DNA of 64,000 bases from contig CM071570.1 of assembly GCA_036426205.1 (NCBI GenBank), forward strand, positions 5,637,562 to 5,701,561, given 5' to 3'. Origin of the DNA: Ascaphus truei (lineage: Eukaryota; Chordata; Amphibia; Anura; Ascaphidae). This document shows positions 11,985 to 24,466 of the stretch, piece by piece. How positions within the stretch are numbered: the first letter of the stretch is position 1; each line of letters begins with the position of its first letter. Below the pieces are notes generated by a model, which had not been told where the DNA came from, made no database searches, and saw only the letters and a list, made by a program, of their open reading frames with translations. The translations under genes and the position numbers were made by a program.

Positions 11985-13054
11985 AAAGTTTTGCAAATAC
12001 AGGCCTATGTATTTTGTCTACATAGTGGCCATCTTGACGTTCTCATAGCTGGAACAGCGAAACTTTATATGAAAAACTCTCTTTTTTCCCCTTTTCAATC
12101 TCAAACTAGCACCTCTCATCAACTTAGCGGGAATCTCAGGTCTCACTGCAAGGTACAGTTCGGTCCCATTCATTTTTGCATAACAGTCAACAGATTAACC
12201 GGTGTTGGCTTCTAAGACCTTTATAATTAAGAACATACAATTACTTAATGTTATTGTTACACAGTAGGTTATACACATCGAGCTTCAATGCAGGTGGTTA
12301 GCTGTTAAAAAAGACACGAGTGAAGTACTGTACCCAAGTTGGTGCTTACCTGCCTTAAAACAACCTCATGAGCTCATTCAAGTGAAGGTTCAGTATTTGG
12401 AGGTGTTGTCGCGCCATTATAAATTTTGGCACCTACGTGCAGCATCTAAAACAAAGTGCTCCTCTTTTCACACACAACTTTCTGCAGTTTGTGTGCTTTA
12501 CAATGAGTTATATAGAAGGGTGACAGGTGGCTCTCCAAAAAATACGGGCCCATGCTTGAAAGGGATGATGATGTTATGCTCGAGACACACACCACACACC
12601 TTCTCACTGCTTCATGATGTTTAATCCTCTCCTGGCCCCCCGCCGAGGATTCCTCCATGATTGGCTGCATTAACCAGCAGCAGCCAATCAGGATAGAGGA
12701 ACAGGGAAGTGCAAAGCCCTTACCAACAGCCCTCACTCTCCGCTGGGGGAAATTCTGCACGCCTCCCCCAAGCTAGTTACTGTAGGCTAATAGTCCAGAG
12801 AAGGTAATACCGGACACATACTTGTACCAGCATTACCTCTAATTGATTTATTGGACAGACGTGTACCAGTTCAATACTGGACACCTGGCAACCCTATAAT
12901 ATAGAAGCAATAGGCACGAGTTATGAGTGGAGTTATTACCTTACAGTTATCATTACAGTTGATAAAAGCAATAATCCTTTTTGTAATTATTTAAAAGACT
13001 TTTGAGCAGACAGAGAAAAGACAAAGTGAGAAGAGAGAAAGTGTACCAGAATAT
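11985..13054. other. Unassigned sequence before the minisatellite block
   Basis: No exon with matching splice signals was recognised. A minus-strand stretch ends in a gtaagc donor at about 12,345 but its frames contain stops. The part from 12,560 to 12,900 has GC-rich, repeat-like character, but I see no partner copy in the window. Confidence 0.4.
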
Positions 13055-14888
13055 ACTACTGATTAAGTGTGCTAACTAACATGTGAATACAGCACTATAC
13101 TATGATGAAGGTGTGCCTACATAACATTGAATACAGCACTACACTCTACTGATTAAGCTGGGCCTAACTAACATGTGAAATACAGCACACTACTACTGAT
13201 TAAGGGTGGGCCTAAATAACAGGGAATACAGCACTACTACTAACTGATTAAGTGTGCCTAAATAACATGTGAAATACAGCATACTACTACTGATTAGGTG
13301 TGCCCTAACTAACATGTAATACAGCACCAATACTACTGATGTAAGGTGTGCCTAACAATAACATGTGAATCAGCACTACTATACTGATTAAGGTGTGCTA
13401 AATAATTGTGAATAAGCACTACTACTTGAGTGATTAAGCTGTGCATAATAACATGTGAATACACACTCACACTACTGATTAAGGTGTGCCTAAAAAACAT
13501 GTGAATACAGCACTATCTAATGATTTTAAGGGTGACCTAATAACATGGATACAGCACTACATACTATGATAAGGGTGTAGCCTAACTAAAGGAGTACAGC
13601 ACACACGAATTAAGGTTGCCAATACATGGAACACCCCTATAAGATTGGTGGCCTAAATACATGCGAATTACAGCACTACTACTACTGTTACGTGGCCTAA
13701 CATTGCGAAACAGCACACTACTCACGATAGAGGTGTGCCTATAAGAACAGGGAATACAGCACATCTATACTGATAAGGGTGCCTAAATAACATGTGAATA
13801 CAAGCACTACTATATGATAGGGCTGTGCCAGAATAACATGTGAATACAGCACACTATAGCTAAGGTGACGATAAATTTGAAAAACCTAAGGATAGGTGTG
13901 CCAAATAAAGTGAATACAGCACCTATACTGACTTCGATGAGGCTTGTCCTAAATAACATGTGAAACAGCAACACTATACTGATTAAGGTGTGCCTAACTA
14001 ACAGTGATAGCACCACAACTAGCGATAAGGTTGCACTACATGATACAGGATAAGTTGACTAGGTGTGCTAAATAACATCGTAATACAGCACACTACAATG
14101 ATTAAGGGTGCCTAACTAACATGTGATACAGCCACTACTACATGATTTTTTTTAAAAAAAGGGGGGGTGTGCCAATAAAATGGAAATACCAGCACTACTA
14201 CTACTGTTAAGGGTGCCTAAACAACAGCTGATTAGCACCACTACTATGATTAAGGTGTGCCTAAAGAACATGGTGAATACAGCAACTACTATACTGATTA
14301 AGGGGTGCCTAAAAACATGTGAATACAGCACCTACTAGATAGCGATTAAGGTGTGACTAACTAAATGTGAATACAAGCACTATCTACTGATTAAAAGTGT
14401 TGCCTAAATACAATAGGAATACGCACGCTACTACTGATTAAGGTGTGCCAATAAACACATGTGATATTCAGACACTACTATAATGATTAAGGTGTGCCTA
14501 AATAACATGTGAAGTGAATTACAGCACTATACTACTGATAGGTGTGCCTCTTAAAAAAATGTGAAGTACAGCAATCACTACTACTGATTAAGGGTGTGCC
14601 TAAACTGAACGGTGAATACAGCACTATACTACTGATTAAGGTGGCCTAAAATAACATGTGAATACAAGACTAGCTACTGATTAAAGTGTGCTAAATAACA
14701 TGTGAATACAGCACACTACTACATGATTAAGGGTGCCTAAATAAAATGTGAATTACAGCCACTACTACTGATTAAGGTGTGCCTAAATAACATGTGAATA
14801 CAGCACTACTACTACTGATTAAGGTGTGCCTAAATAACATGTGAATACAGCACCACTACTACTAATTAAGGTGTGCCTAAATAACATG
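13055..14888 (+). repeat. 44-bp minisatellite, heavily indel-ridden
   Basis: About 42 tandem units of an ACTACTACTG-ATTAAGGTGT-GCCTAAATAA-CATGTGAATACAGC consensus. The last three or four units (14,760-14,888) are almost perfect. Nearly every earlier unit carries one to several single-base insertions or deletions, including a spurious T/A/G homopolymer patch near 14,145-14,168. The indel-dominated pattern looks more like uncorrected long-read error than biological divergence. Confidence 0.95.
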
Positions 14889-16386
14889 TGACACACCACA
14901 AGCTGAGAGAGCAGTCACACCACAACCTGCGAGAGCAGTCACACCACAAGCTGAGAGCAGTCACACCACAACCTGAGAGAGCAGTTCAACACAACATGAC
15001 GAGAGGTCACACCAACCTGAGAGAGCAGTCAAACCACAACTGAAGAGAGCAGTCACACCAAAATGTCAGAGAGCAGTCTACCACAAGCTGAGAGAGCAGT
15101 CACACCACAAGAGACGAGGCAGCAAGTCAACCACAAGTGAGAGAGCAGTAAACAGCTACACAGCACCACATAGAGAGAGCAGTCACACCACAAGCTGAGA
15201 GAGCAGTCACAACACAAGCTGAGAGAACAGTCACACCACAACCTGAGAGAGGACAGTCACACCACAACCTGAGAGAGCAGTCACACCACAACCTGAGAGG
15301 CAGTCACACCAACAAACATGAGAAGACAGTCACACCACAACCTGAGAGAGCAGTCACACCACAACCTGAGAGGAGCGCACGTCTCACACCACAAGCTGAG
15401 AGCAGTCACACCACAAGCTGAGAGAGCAGCCACACCACAACCTGAGAGAGCAGTCACACCACAAGCTGAGAGAGCAGTCACACCACAAGCTGAGAGAGCA
15501 GTCACACCACAAGCTGAGAGAGCAGTCAAACCACAAGCTGAGAGAGCAGTCACACCACAAGCTGAGAGAGCAGTCACACCACAACCTGAGAGAGCAGTCA
15601 CACCACAACCTGAGAGAGCAGTCACACCACAAGCTGAGAGAGCAGTCAAACCACAAGCTGAGAGAGCAGTCACACCACAAGCTGAGAGAGAGAGCAGTCC
15701 CACACCACCACAAGCTGAGAGAGCAGTCAAACACAAGCTGAGGAGAGAGCAGTCACACCACAAGCTGAGAGAGCAGTCACAACCACAAGCTGAGAGAGCA
15801 GTCACACCACAAGCTGAGAGAGCAGTCCACACCACAAGCTGAGAGAGCAGTCACACCACAAGCTGAGAGAGCAGTCACACCACAAGCTGAGAGAACAGTC
15901 ACACCACAACCTGAGAGAGCAGTCACACCACAACCTGAGAGAGCAGTCACACCACAACCTGAGAGTGCAGTCACACCACAACCTGAGAGAACAGTCACAC
16001 CACAACCTGAGAGAGCAGTCACACCACAACCTGAGAGAGCAGTCACACCACAAGCTGAGAGCAGTCACACCACAAGCTGAGAGAGCAGCACAACCACAAA
16101 GTAGAGAGCAGTCACACCAAACATGAGAGAAGCAGTCACACCACAACCTGAGAGAGCATACACACCACAAGCTGAGGAGAGAGCAGTACACCAAAGTGAG
16201 AGAGCAGTCACACCACAAGCTGAGAGCGAGTCACACCACAAGATAGAAGCAGCCACACCACAACCGAGAGAGCAGTCACACCACAACCTGAGAGGCAGTC
16301 ACACCACAAGCTGGAGAGCAGTCACACCACAAGCTGAGAGAGCAGTCACACCACAAGCTGAGAGAGCAGTCACACCACAAGCTGAG
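14889..16386 (+). repeat. 24-bp minisatellite (GAGAGAGCAGTCACACCACAAGCT)-like
   Basis: Roughly 60 units, with an AAGCTG/AACCTG variant at one position. It abuts the 44-bp array with no spacer. Because 24 is a multiple of three and the unit lacks stops, long open frames appear on both strands (ERAVTPQA on plus; LSACGVTA or CDCSLSLW on minus). They have no start context or non-repeat sequence and are not genes. The centre (15,400-16,080) is clean; the edges contain many indels. Confidence 0.95.
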
Positions 16387-16506
16387 GTAACATTGTTAGT
16401 CTAAGGAATGGCACCACTTGCTTCAGAAGTAGGACATACGTGTTACAACATGGGCCCTGAACACGCGCCACAAACGTCATTGAGAGAAAGCTGTGCGTTT
16501 ACTTAC

Positions 16507-16562
16507 TAATTCTGTTCCTGACTTTATTCACTTCTTCTCCAAGAGATTTTGCTTCAGCATAT
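16507..16562 (-). CDS. KIF6: KIF6 internal exon (56 nt)
   Basis: The exon reads from 16,562 down to 16,507. The acceptor is excellent (a pyrimidine-rich ccattttatttttattag) and the donor is gtaagt. Exactly one frame is open, beginning with one base that completes a codon: YAEAKSLGEEVNKVRNRI, then one base of the next codon. The preceding exon at 23,652-23,547 ends with two bases (AG), so the join makes AGA (Arg) and reads LLKQRYAEAKSLG. This matches, from memory, the coiled-coil part of the C-terminal half of vertebrate KIF6, a kinesin of motile-cilium and ciliary-motor function. The exon sits in a 440-bp island between two minisatellites. No later KIF6 exon was recognised to its left. Confidence 0.8.
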
Positions 16563-16830
16563 CTAATAAAAATAAAATGGAAATGTCGAAGTTAATTATT
16601 TTGCAAAAATCTGAAACATTGAAACGAAATCAAATGCAAAGTGTATATACTGTTGTGGCACTATTCAAGTTCCCCCTGTGTGGCACTTGGAGCGGGTGGA
16701 GTGCGGCTGTGATCGCAGCCAAACACCATCACAGCCCAGAAAACAGTGTTTCCCAGAAGGATTAATGCAGAGGGGTCACCGCTTCTGAATTGGAATCCTG
16801 CAGCGTTAATCCTATCGGACCGCCAGCAGT

Positions 16831-18958
16831 CTGTAAGAGCTGCGCAGAGAGAGCAAAGAGAAGCTGCCCCTCTGTCTGTGTCTCCCCGCACAGCTCTTAC
16901 AGCAGAGTTAGAGAGAAGCGGTCATCTCTCTGTGTCTCCCCGACAGCGCTTACAGCAGAGAGATCAGAGAGAAGCGGCCCTCTCTCTGTGTCTCCCGCAC
17001 AGCGGCTTACAGCAGAGAGATCAGAGAGAAGCGGCCCCCTAGCTGTGTCCCCGAAAGGTCTTACAGAGAGAGACAGAGAGAAGGCGGCCCTCTCTCGTGT
17101 CTCCCGCACAGGTCTTACAGCAGAGAGAGCAGAGAGAAGCGGTCCCTCTCTCTGTGTCTACCGCACAGCTCTTACAGCAGAGAGATCAGAGGAAGCGGCC
17201 CCTCTTCTGTGTCTCCCCGCCCACAGGTCTTACAGCAGAGAGATCAGAGAGAAGCGGTCCCTCTCTGTGTCTCCCCGCACAGCGCTTACAGCAGAGAGCA
17301 GAGAGAAGCGGTCCCTCTCTGTGTCTCCCCGCACAGGTCTACAGCAAGAGAGATCAGAGAAACAGGCGGTCCCTCTCTTGTGTCTCCCCGCGCAGCTCTT
17401 ACAGCAGAGAGATCAGAGAGAAGCGGTCCACTCTCTCTGTGTTCAACCGCAAGCTCTTACGCAGAGAGTTCAGAGAGAGAAGCGGTCCCTCTCTGTGTCT
17501 CCCCACACAGCTCTTACAGCAGAGAGAAGTGGCTCCTGTTCTGTGTCCACCACGCACAGCTCTTACAGCAGAGAGATCAGAGAGAAGCAGTCCCTCTCTC
17601 TGTTTTCTCCCGCACAGCTCTTAATGCCAGAGAGATCAGAGAGAAGCGGGTCCCTCCTCTGTGTCTCCCGCACAGCTCTTACAGCAGAGAGATCAGAGAG
17701 AAGCGGTCCCTCTCTGTGTATCTCCCGCACAGCTCTTACAGCAGAGTTCAGAGAGAAGCAGCAGCCCCTCTCTGTGGTATCCCCGCACAGCGTTACAGCA
17801 GAGGAGACAGAGAGCAAGTGTCCTGTCTCTGTGTCTCCCGCCACAGCTCTTACAGCAGCGGTCAGAGAGAAGCAGCCCCCTCTCTGGTGTCCCCGCCAAG
17901 CTCTTACAGCAGAGAGATCAGAGAAAGAGAAGCGGGTCCTCTCTCTGTCTCCCCGCACAGCTTACGCAGAGAGAAGAGAGGGAAGCGCCCCTCTCTCTGT
18001 GTCTCCGCACAGCTCTTACAGCAGAGAGAGCAGAGAGAAGCGGCCCTCTCTCTGTGTCTCCCGCCAGCTCTTACAAGCAGAGAGCAGCGGGGGTCCCTCT
18101 CTGTGTCTCCCCGCACAGCTTACAGAAGAGAGAGCAGAAGAGAAAGCGGCCCCTCTCTCTGTGTCTCCCCGCACAGCTCTTACAGCAGAGAGAGCAGAGA
18201 GAAGCGGTCCCTCTCTCTGTGTCTCCCCGCACAGCTCTTACATCAGAGAGATCAGAGAGAAGCGGTCCCCCTCTCTGTGTCTCCCCACACAGCTCTTAGA
18301 GCAGAGAGACGTGGTCCCTCTCTGTGTGTCTCCCCACACAGCTCTTAGGCCCGGGCCATAGAGGGGTGAGGCGATCCGAGCCGCGCTGACGCTGAGGCTC
18401 GCCTGCTGAAATCTGGGCGATTTCATGCCCATACAGGCGAGCCAGCGGGCGCGATCGGAGCCGGGGGGAGGTGGTTGGAGGCGGGGCAGTGACGTCGCTG
18501 GGCCAATCGCCCGCGACGCACTGACGTCGATGTCACGGCGCCGACGTCACGGCGCCGTGACGTCGACACTGCTGTGCTGTGATTGGAGGTTTTCAGCCGA
18601 CAGCGCGCTGAAAAACAGCTTGGCGCTCGGCTGAAACCTCCATCTCGTTAGCACGCCTGCGGACGCTCGCGTGAGCCCCCTCTCAAGGCATCCTCATTGA
18701 GGATGCAGGGGCTCAGCGAGGAGCGTCCGCATGCCTCAGCACGGCCTCTCCGTCTATGGACTCGGCCTTACAGCAGAGAGATCAGAGAGAAGCGGTCCCT
18801 CTCTCTGTGTGTCCCCGCACAGCTCTTACAGCAGAGAGAGAAGCGGCCCCTCTCTCTGTGTCTCCCCGCACAGCTCTTACAGCAGAGAGATCAGAGAGTA
18901 GCGGCCCCTCCCTCTGTATCCCCGCACAGCTCTTACAGCAGAGAAATCAGAGAGACAA
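16831..18958 (+). repeat. 58-bp minisatellite, interrupted by a MITE
   Basis: About 29 units containing CTCTCTGTGTCTCCCCGCAC, AGCTCTTACAGCAGAGAGAT and CAGAGAGAAGCGGTCCCT. The array runs 16,831-18,347 and resumes 18,768-18,958 after a 420-bp insertion. Units between 17,000 and 18,120 carry many single-base indels; those at 18,140-18,300 and after the insertion are clean. Long open frames here (up to 523 codons, plus strand) are read-through of the array and are not genes. Confidence 0.95.
18348..18767. mobile_element. 420-bp Harbinger-type MITE inserted in the minisatellite
   Basis: The ends GGCCCGGGCCATAGAGG and (inverted) GGCCGAGTCCATAGACGG are imperfect terminal repeats, flanked on both sides by TTA. 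In the array unit this site reads CAGCTC-TTA-CAGCAG, so the element duplicated the 3-bp TTA already in the unit. TWA duplications are typical of PIF/Harbinger. The interior is GC-rich and carries palindromic clusters around ACGTCACGGCGCC. Non-coding. Related ends occur at 24,042-24,401 and 57,426-57,765. Confidence 0.8.
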
Positions 18959-20492
18959 CTAGCGGTGGGACAAGAGGACCATGTGAGCGGAGCAGAAGGG
19001 GAGAGGGGAGGGAGGGGCTTGAGGACTGAAGTTGAGCCCCCCTGTTGTAATTATTTGACGACCTGCTGCTTTTCCTTCGTGCTCTCACGGGTTTGTGTGG
19101 GGGCTCCTTTTATTATGGATAACACAATCAGCAAACCTGTCCTGGTGACCCCACCTTATTGCCTTCAATTATTGAAGTCTCATTGTGTGTCTTTGGTAAA
19201 GTCCCTTATCCTCATAGTAACAGAAATATGCATCTGTTCTCCTGTACATTGTTTGAACAGTAGGAGCCATGCTTGCATCACATAACACTGGTAAAGAGCA
19301 GCTAGCGAAAGACCAGAAACAGTAGGAGAAAAAGTGAAATAGGCATTGAGTGAGTAGCAAAAAGGATCGTTGTACTGCATGCATTTGGTGACAGGATGCT
19401 GTAATCAGTACAGGGTTTTGGGCTGCTGCCCTTTACAATGTATGTTTTAAAAATGTGTTTTTGTTTTTTTTTAAAGACCGCTATCCAAGCAATATTCTAC
19501 GTGTTTTTTTTTTAATCAATCAGTTCTGTGTATAATAGCTTTTCTATTTTAAAATTCAACTCTTAGTACCATTTTTAGTTAGTTACAATACTGTATATGG
19601 AGCATCTTTTGATTTCTATAGCAGGTTTAAGTACACCTCCCCAGCAGTGCAAGATCTTTGCAACACTCTCCTGTTGGTGATAATGTCTTTTGTAAATGAG
19701 CCTGTCAGACATCCACACTCTGCCTGTAATTTGATATATCCTTTGTATTTTTATAGGATGTCCTGTTATTTATATATGAATGTACACAATTATTTCTTTA
19801 CTAGCTGAAAGAACCCGGAGTTGATCAGAATTCTAAAAAAACAACCTCATCCCTCCCATCCTGCTCTCTCCCCTCTCCCCACTTCTCTCTCTCCCCCTCC
19901 TGTCGCTCTTTCACCTCATCTCTCTCCCTCCCATCACTTCCCTTTAATACCTTCTGACGCCAACATTTCTGCGTCTCTCAGTCTCCAGCATTCTCACGTT
20001 CTCCTCACGTGACAACTGACTTCCTCGATTTCTTTCTTCGTCTGTTTTCTGTGTAAACTTCATAGCCACCTGACTCTCCTTATCTGCCAGCAGGCTATGT
20101 GCATTATGATGGCACTAGTATGATGTCAGGTGGCCTGCCATGTACAACACCCAGTGGCCGACTTGCTTGTCAGAGAAATTGTAATAACTCACAGGGTCCA
20201 ATTCTAGTAGCTTCGATGAGATTGCTGCTACCTCGTAAAGTTTGGCATGTTCACGCCGAACGGTTTGTCATTTGTGTTATCACGGTATTCAGAAAGAATC
20301 TGAAACCATCCCAATCCGTGAGGTAGGAAAATGCCCAAACGGTTCGGCGTAGCAGCAAAGTAATTATATATATCCTGCTCAGCCATTCCTTCTTTGGCTC
20401 AGCATAGTTCTTTGGTAGCCTTGTGTTTCCACAGTTCTGCCTTGCCTTGTGCGTTAACCTCTCGTCTTCTCTCCATTCGCCATTCTGGAGCT
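18959..20492. other. Unassigned, with a C/T-rich tract
   Basis: No gene recognised. At 19,802 the sequence CTAGCTGAAAGAACCCGG resembles CTAGCTGAGAGACCCGG at 54,662. Here it is followed by a C/T-rich tract (19,840-19,995), there by a G/T-rich block. Both may be heads of one repeat family joined to low-complexity DNA. Confidence 0.35.
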
Positions 20493-20712
20493 GTGATAGG
20501 CCTCGATAAACTAATCAAGGCTACTAGAGTTGCACGAGTTTCAGAACCTGCCGATAAGTGGCTTATCGCCGCTCACTCGGCGACGTGTTTTTGACGGCTG
20601 CAAAAAATTGGCGATTCATGCCTTTATCGCCCACTTATCCAGGCTTACAGAATAGCAGTGGGCATTTTGGCCGAAAAGGCCTCGATAAGTAGGTTATCAA
20701 GGCTTATAGAAT
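20493..20712. mobile_element. Possible palindromic MITE (GGCCTCGATAA family)
   Basis: AGGCCTCGATAA...ATCAAGGCT occurs at both ends, as direct copies of a partly self-complementary end sequence. The interior holds GATAAGTGGCTTATCGCC and TTATCGCCCACTTATCC, which can pair. Non-coding. The boundaries are approximate. Confidence 0.4.
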
Positions 20713-21980
<1,268 letters not shown>

Positions 21981-22205
21981 AGCAGGGGCGGCCAACTCCA
22001 GTCCTCAAGGGCCACCAACCTGTCAGGTTTTAAAGATATCCCTGCTTCAGCACAGGTGGCTCAATCAGTGGCTCAGTCGAAGACCTGTGCTGAAGAGCCA
22101 CCAGTGCTGTCTTCAACTGAGCCACTAATTGAGCCACCTGTGCTCAAGCAGTGATATTTTGAAAACCTGCTGGTGGCCCCTGAGGACTGGACTGGCGAGG
22201 AGCAG
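21981..22205. mobile_element. Fold-back MITE (CAACTCCAGTCCTCAAG family)
   Basis: The left arm (CCAACTCCAGTCCTCAAGGG, then CAGGTTTTAAAGATATCCCT) pairs with the right arm (TGATATTTTGAAAACCTG, then GGCCCCTGAGGACTGG). The interior contains CACAGGTGGCTCAATCAGTG and its reverse complement. Copies at 6,234 and 36,932. Confidence 0.75.
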
Positions 22206-22251
22206 GGCAGGCAGGGATTATTGGGGGGCTGGGTGCCGGGACATGTGGTGT

Positions 22252-22627
22252 GGGGGCCTCTTACCTTCTCCTTTGCCATCTCCTTTTGCAGGATCCCTCA
22301 TCATGGCGCCACGAAGACAAATGGTGTTGCGTGACATCCCATTGACATGGCAACGCTACATCACAATGCCATACCGTGTCACGTTGTCATGTCTACGCAG
22401 CAATGCAGGGCGTCCTGTTGTCATAGCAACGTGACGGTGCAATACATCACAACATAACCTGCCGTCTTGCTGTCATAGCAACGTGCCAATTTGACGCTGC
22501 GACGCCATGATGAGGGACCCTGCAGGAGGAGATGGGGAAGGAGAAGGTACAGTAAGAAAGTTACAGAGGCCCCGCGCTCTCTCCCAGCAATCGGTTTCAT
22601 AGTTGTGTTGGTAAGAGCGCGGGGCCG
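22252..22627. repeat. Two adjacent inverted repeats
   Basis: Outer arms: 22,252-22,310 (GGGGGCCTC...CTTCTCC...GGATCCCTCATCATGGCG) and 22,501-22,574 (CGCCATGATGAGGGACCC...GGAGAAGG...GAGGCCCC). The loop repeats GTCATAGCAACGTG-like motifs. Directly overlapping the right arm, GGCCCCGCGCTCT (22,568) pairs with AGAGCGCGGGGCC near 22,615-22,627. It is probably a fold-back MITE; class not assigned. Confidence 0.6.
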
Positions 22628-23016
22628 CTGCACCCGCAGGGCTCGGTGCAGCGGCACCGACGGCACGGCCATCAAATGGGCCCTGGGATATGACGCAATC
22701 GCAGCGAGGTCCAGGGGAAGTATCAGGAACTGAATATTTATATATCAGAAACACGATTCTGAAATAAAAGTTTATATGTTACCAACCATCACAGCACTTT
22801 GAACACTACTTGTTTAGTTCATGTTTTGACACAACTAAACGGGGCAAAACATTTGGAGCATTTTCCATTTAAACACGCCTCATTATATCCTCCTTTATTG
22901 GTCGGCGCGACACAATTACGCCATTTAAAGGAGCAATTTATGCTTTTTTTTTTTTTTATTACTGTTTTTAACACAGTTCAATTGACGCAAGGGGGTGTCC
23001 ATATCTGAACCCCGTT

Positions 23017-23390
23017 AATTTTTTAGCTCTGGGGACCCCCTGCTTCCCGAAATACAGACTTCAAAAGGGGGTTCCGGTATCTCAGCAAAGTTTAAAGCCC
23101 CAGTGTCACGCGGGCCAATGGGAAGCCGGACCTGATGACATCACAGCTTCCTGCTGACCCACAGGGGGCGGGATCACTGGAACTCCGCCTCTACTGAACG
23201 TGAAGCCAGCTAGCCCAGCGGAGCTGCTACTGGCACCCCCTAAGGAGGCGAGCATTTCCGCAAGCAGGGGGGCTCCAGAGCTGAAACTCCGCCGGTACTG
23301 AACGTGAAGCCAGCTAGCCCAGCGGAGCTGCTACTGGCACCCCCTGAGGCGAGCATTTCCGCAAGCAGGGGGGCTCCAGAGCTGAAATGA
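23017..23390. mobile_element. Palindromic MITE with an internal tandem duplication
   Basis: Left end AGCTCTGGGGACCCCCTGCTT, right end AAGCAGGGGGGCTCCAGAGCT (inverted). A block of about 100 bp beginning ACTCCGCC and ending CTCCAGAGCTGAA is present twice in tandem (about 23,182-23,285 and 23,286-23,387), so the right terminus itself is duplicated. Confidence 0.7.
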
Positions 23391-23546
23391 GTGGTGTTCA
23401 GTTCTAAAAACTCCCTGCTTCAATCCTATGTCAAAAAATAAAAGAGAAGTAGCCAAAGAATGCGCCAGCTTGGATTGCCGCTTTAAAGTACATTATTTAC
23501 AGCATTCTGCTCTTCTGTAGCCAGCGTGTAGCCGGCTATGACATAC

Positions 23547-23652
23547 CTCTGTTTAAGGAGCTTTTTGTTGTCTTCAATGGTGCCTCCGTCAGCATAATCC
23601 CTCTTAAAAATTTCAAATGCTTCTTGGCGTCCGAGAGAAATGTCTTCTCCTG
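23547..23652 (-). CDS. KIF6: KIF6 internal exon (106 nt)
   Basis: The exon reads from 23,652 to 23,547; an alternative acceptor 3 nt inside is possible at the CAGCAG. The donor is AG|gtatgt. The open frame starts with two bases of a split codon, encodes GEDISLGRQEAFEIFKRD, YADGGTIEDNKKLLKQ, and ends with two bases of a split codon that joins the 16.5-kb exon in phase. The segment closely resembles the KIF6 tail (QEAFEIFKRDHAD, TIDDNKQILKQRF as I recall the human protein). KIF6 is a kinesin with an N-terminal motor and coiled coils in the C-terminal half; this exon lies well after the motor, so it contributes to the coiled-coil tail. About 7 kb of repeat-rich intron separates it from the next exon. 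Confidence 0.85.
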
Positions 23653-23784
23653 CTGGCAGATATAATCAGACGTTACAAGGCAGTCAGACGCAGAACATGT
23701 TACATGTAAAAACAGTCAGCACATGCCAACAGTATAACTGACCCCATCTCTGCTGAAGAAGCATGTAGCGCAGCAATTAGATTG

Positions 23785-23960
23785 TGAGCTCTTCGGAGCA
23801 GGGACTCCTTTTCCTAATGTTACTTTTATGTCTGAAGCGCTTCTTCCCGTCATGTGTTATTTATATGATTGTCACGTGTATTACTGCTGGAGCGCTATGT
23901 ACATGAATGGCGCTATATAAATAACGATATATATAAATACGTACATACATACATAGCAAA
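23785..23960 (+). mobile_element. 3' tail of L2-like LINE family A
   Basis: The sequence from AGATTGTGAGCTC through GAGCAGGGACTCCTTTTCC to GGCGCTATATAAATAA and a tacata repeat matches 5,545-5,720. No coding part remains. Confidence 0.8.
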
Positions 23961-24041
23961 CCAATGTTATTGTGGCTTCTATCAAAGGTGTTAAAGTTAA
24001 GAGTTAAAGAACAAAGGAGGGGACTAGAAATTTGCCTGTAA

Positions 24042-24401
24042 GGCCGCGGTCCCAGTGTGCACTGTAGCACGCGCGCCAGGCATGGAGACGGCGCGTGCAC
24101 AGCGCTTCACCGCGATCTGCATCCTGGGAGAAGATACCGGAGATTGCGACGGGTGGGGAAGTGTGGCTGGGGGGGTTCCAGGGGCGTGGCATGACCTCAC
24201 GCGACTGATTCGCAACTCATTGGCTGAACCATCGGTGGGGGCGTGGCCACCCCTCCGTCGCAACTTGTAAATTCAATTTCAATGTCTTTCTGAAAAATTG
24301 CAGTAAAGTGCGGCTGCAGCTTCCGCGCGAAGGTGCGTACTGGGCCCAGCCCCATTGAGGCGCGGTGTTTGTGCACTGTAGAAGGCACTGGGACCGCGGT
24401 C
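24042..24401. mobile_element. 360-bp Harbinger-type GC-rich MITE
   Basis: The terminal repeats GGCCGCGGTCCCAGTG and (inverted) GACCGCGGTCCCAGTG are almost identical. They are flanked by TAA on the left and TTA on the right, consistent with a TWA target with one change. The interior is GC-rich with CpG-rich patches. Non-coding. Confidence 0.75.
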
Positions 24402-24466
24402 TTACACTTACATAGTGGTTAAAACGCTGCAGCATTGGCCTGTACTTCACCTTGTCACTATTACAG

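Noticed and set aside
16790..18361. 523-codon plus-strand open frame as a gene
   Set aside because: It is read-through of the 58-bp minisatellite with frame-changing indels; overlapping frames are equally open.
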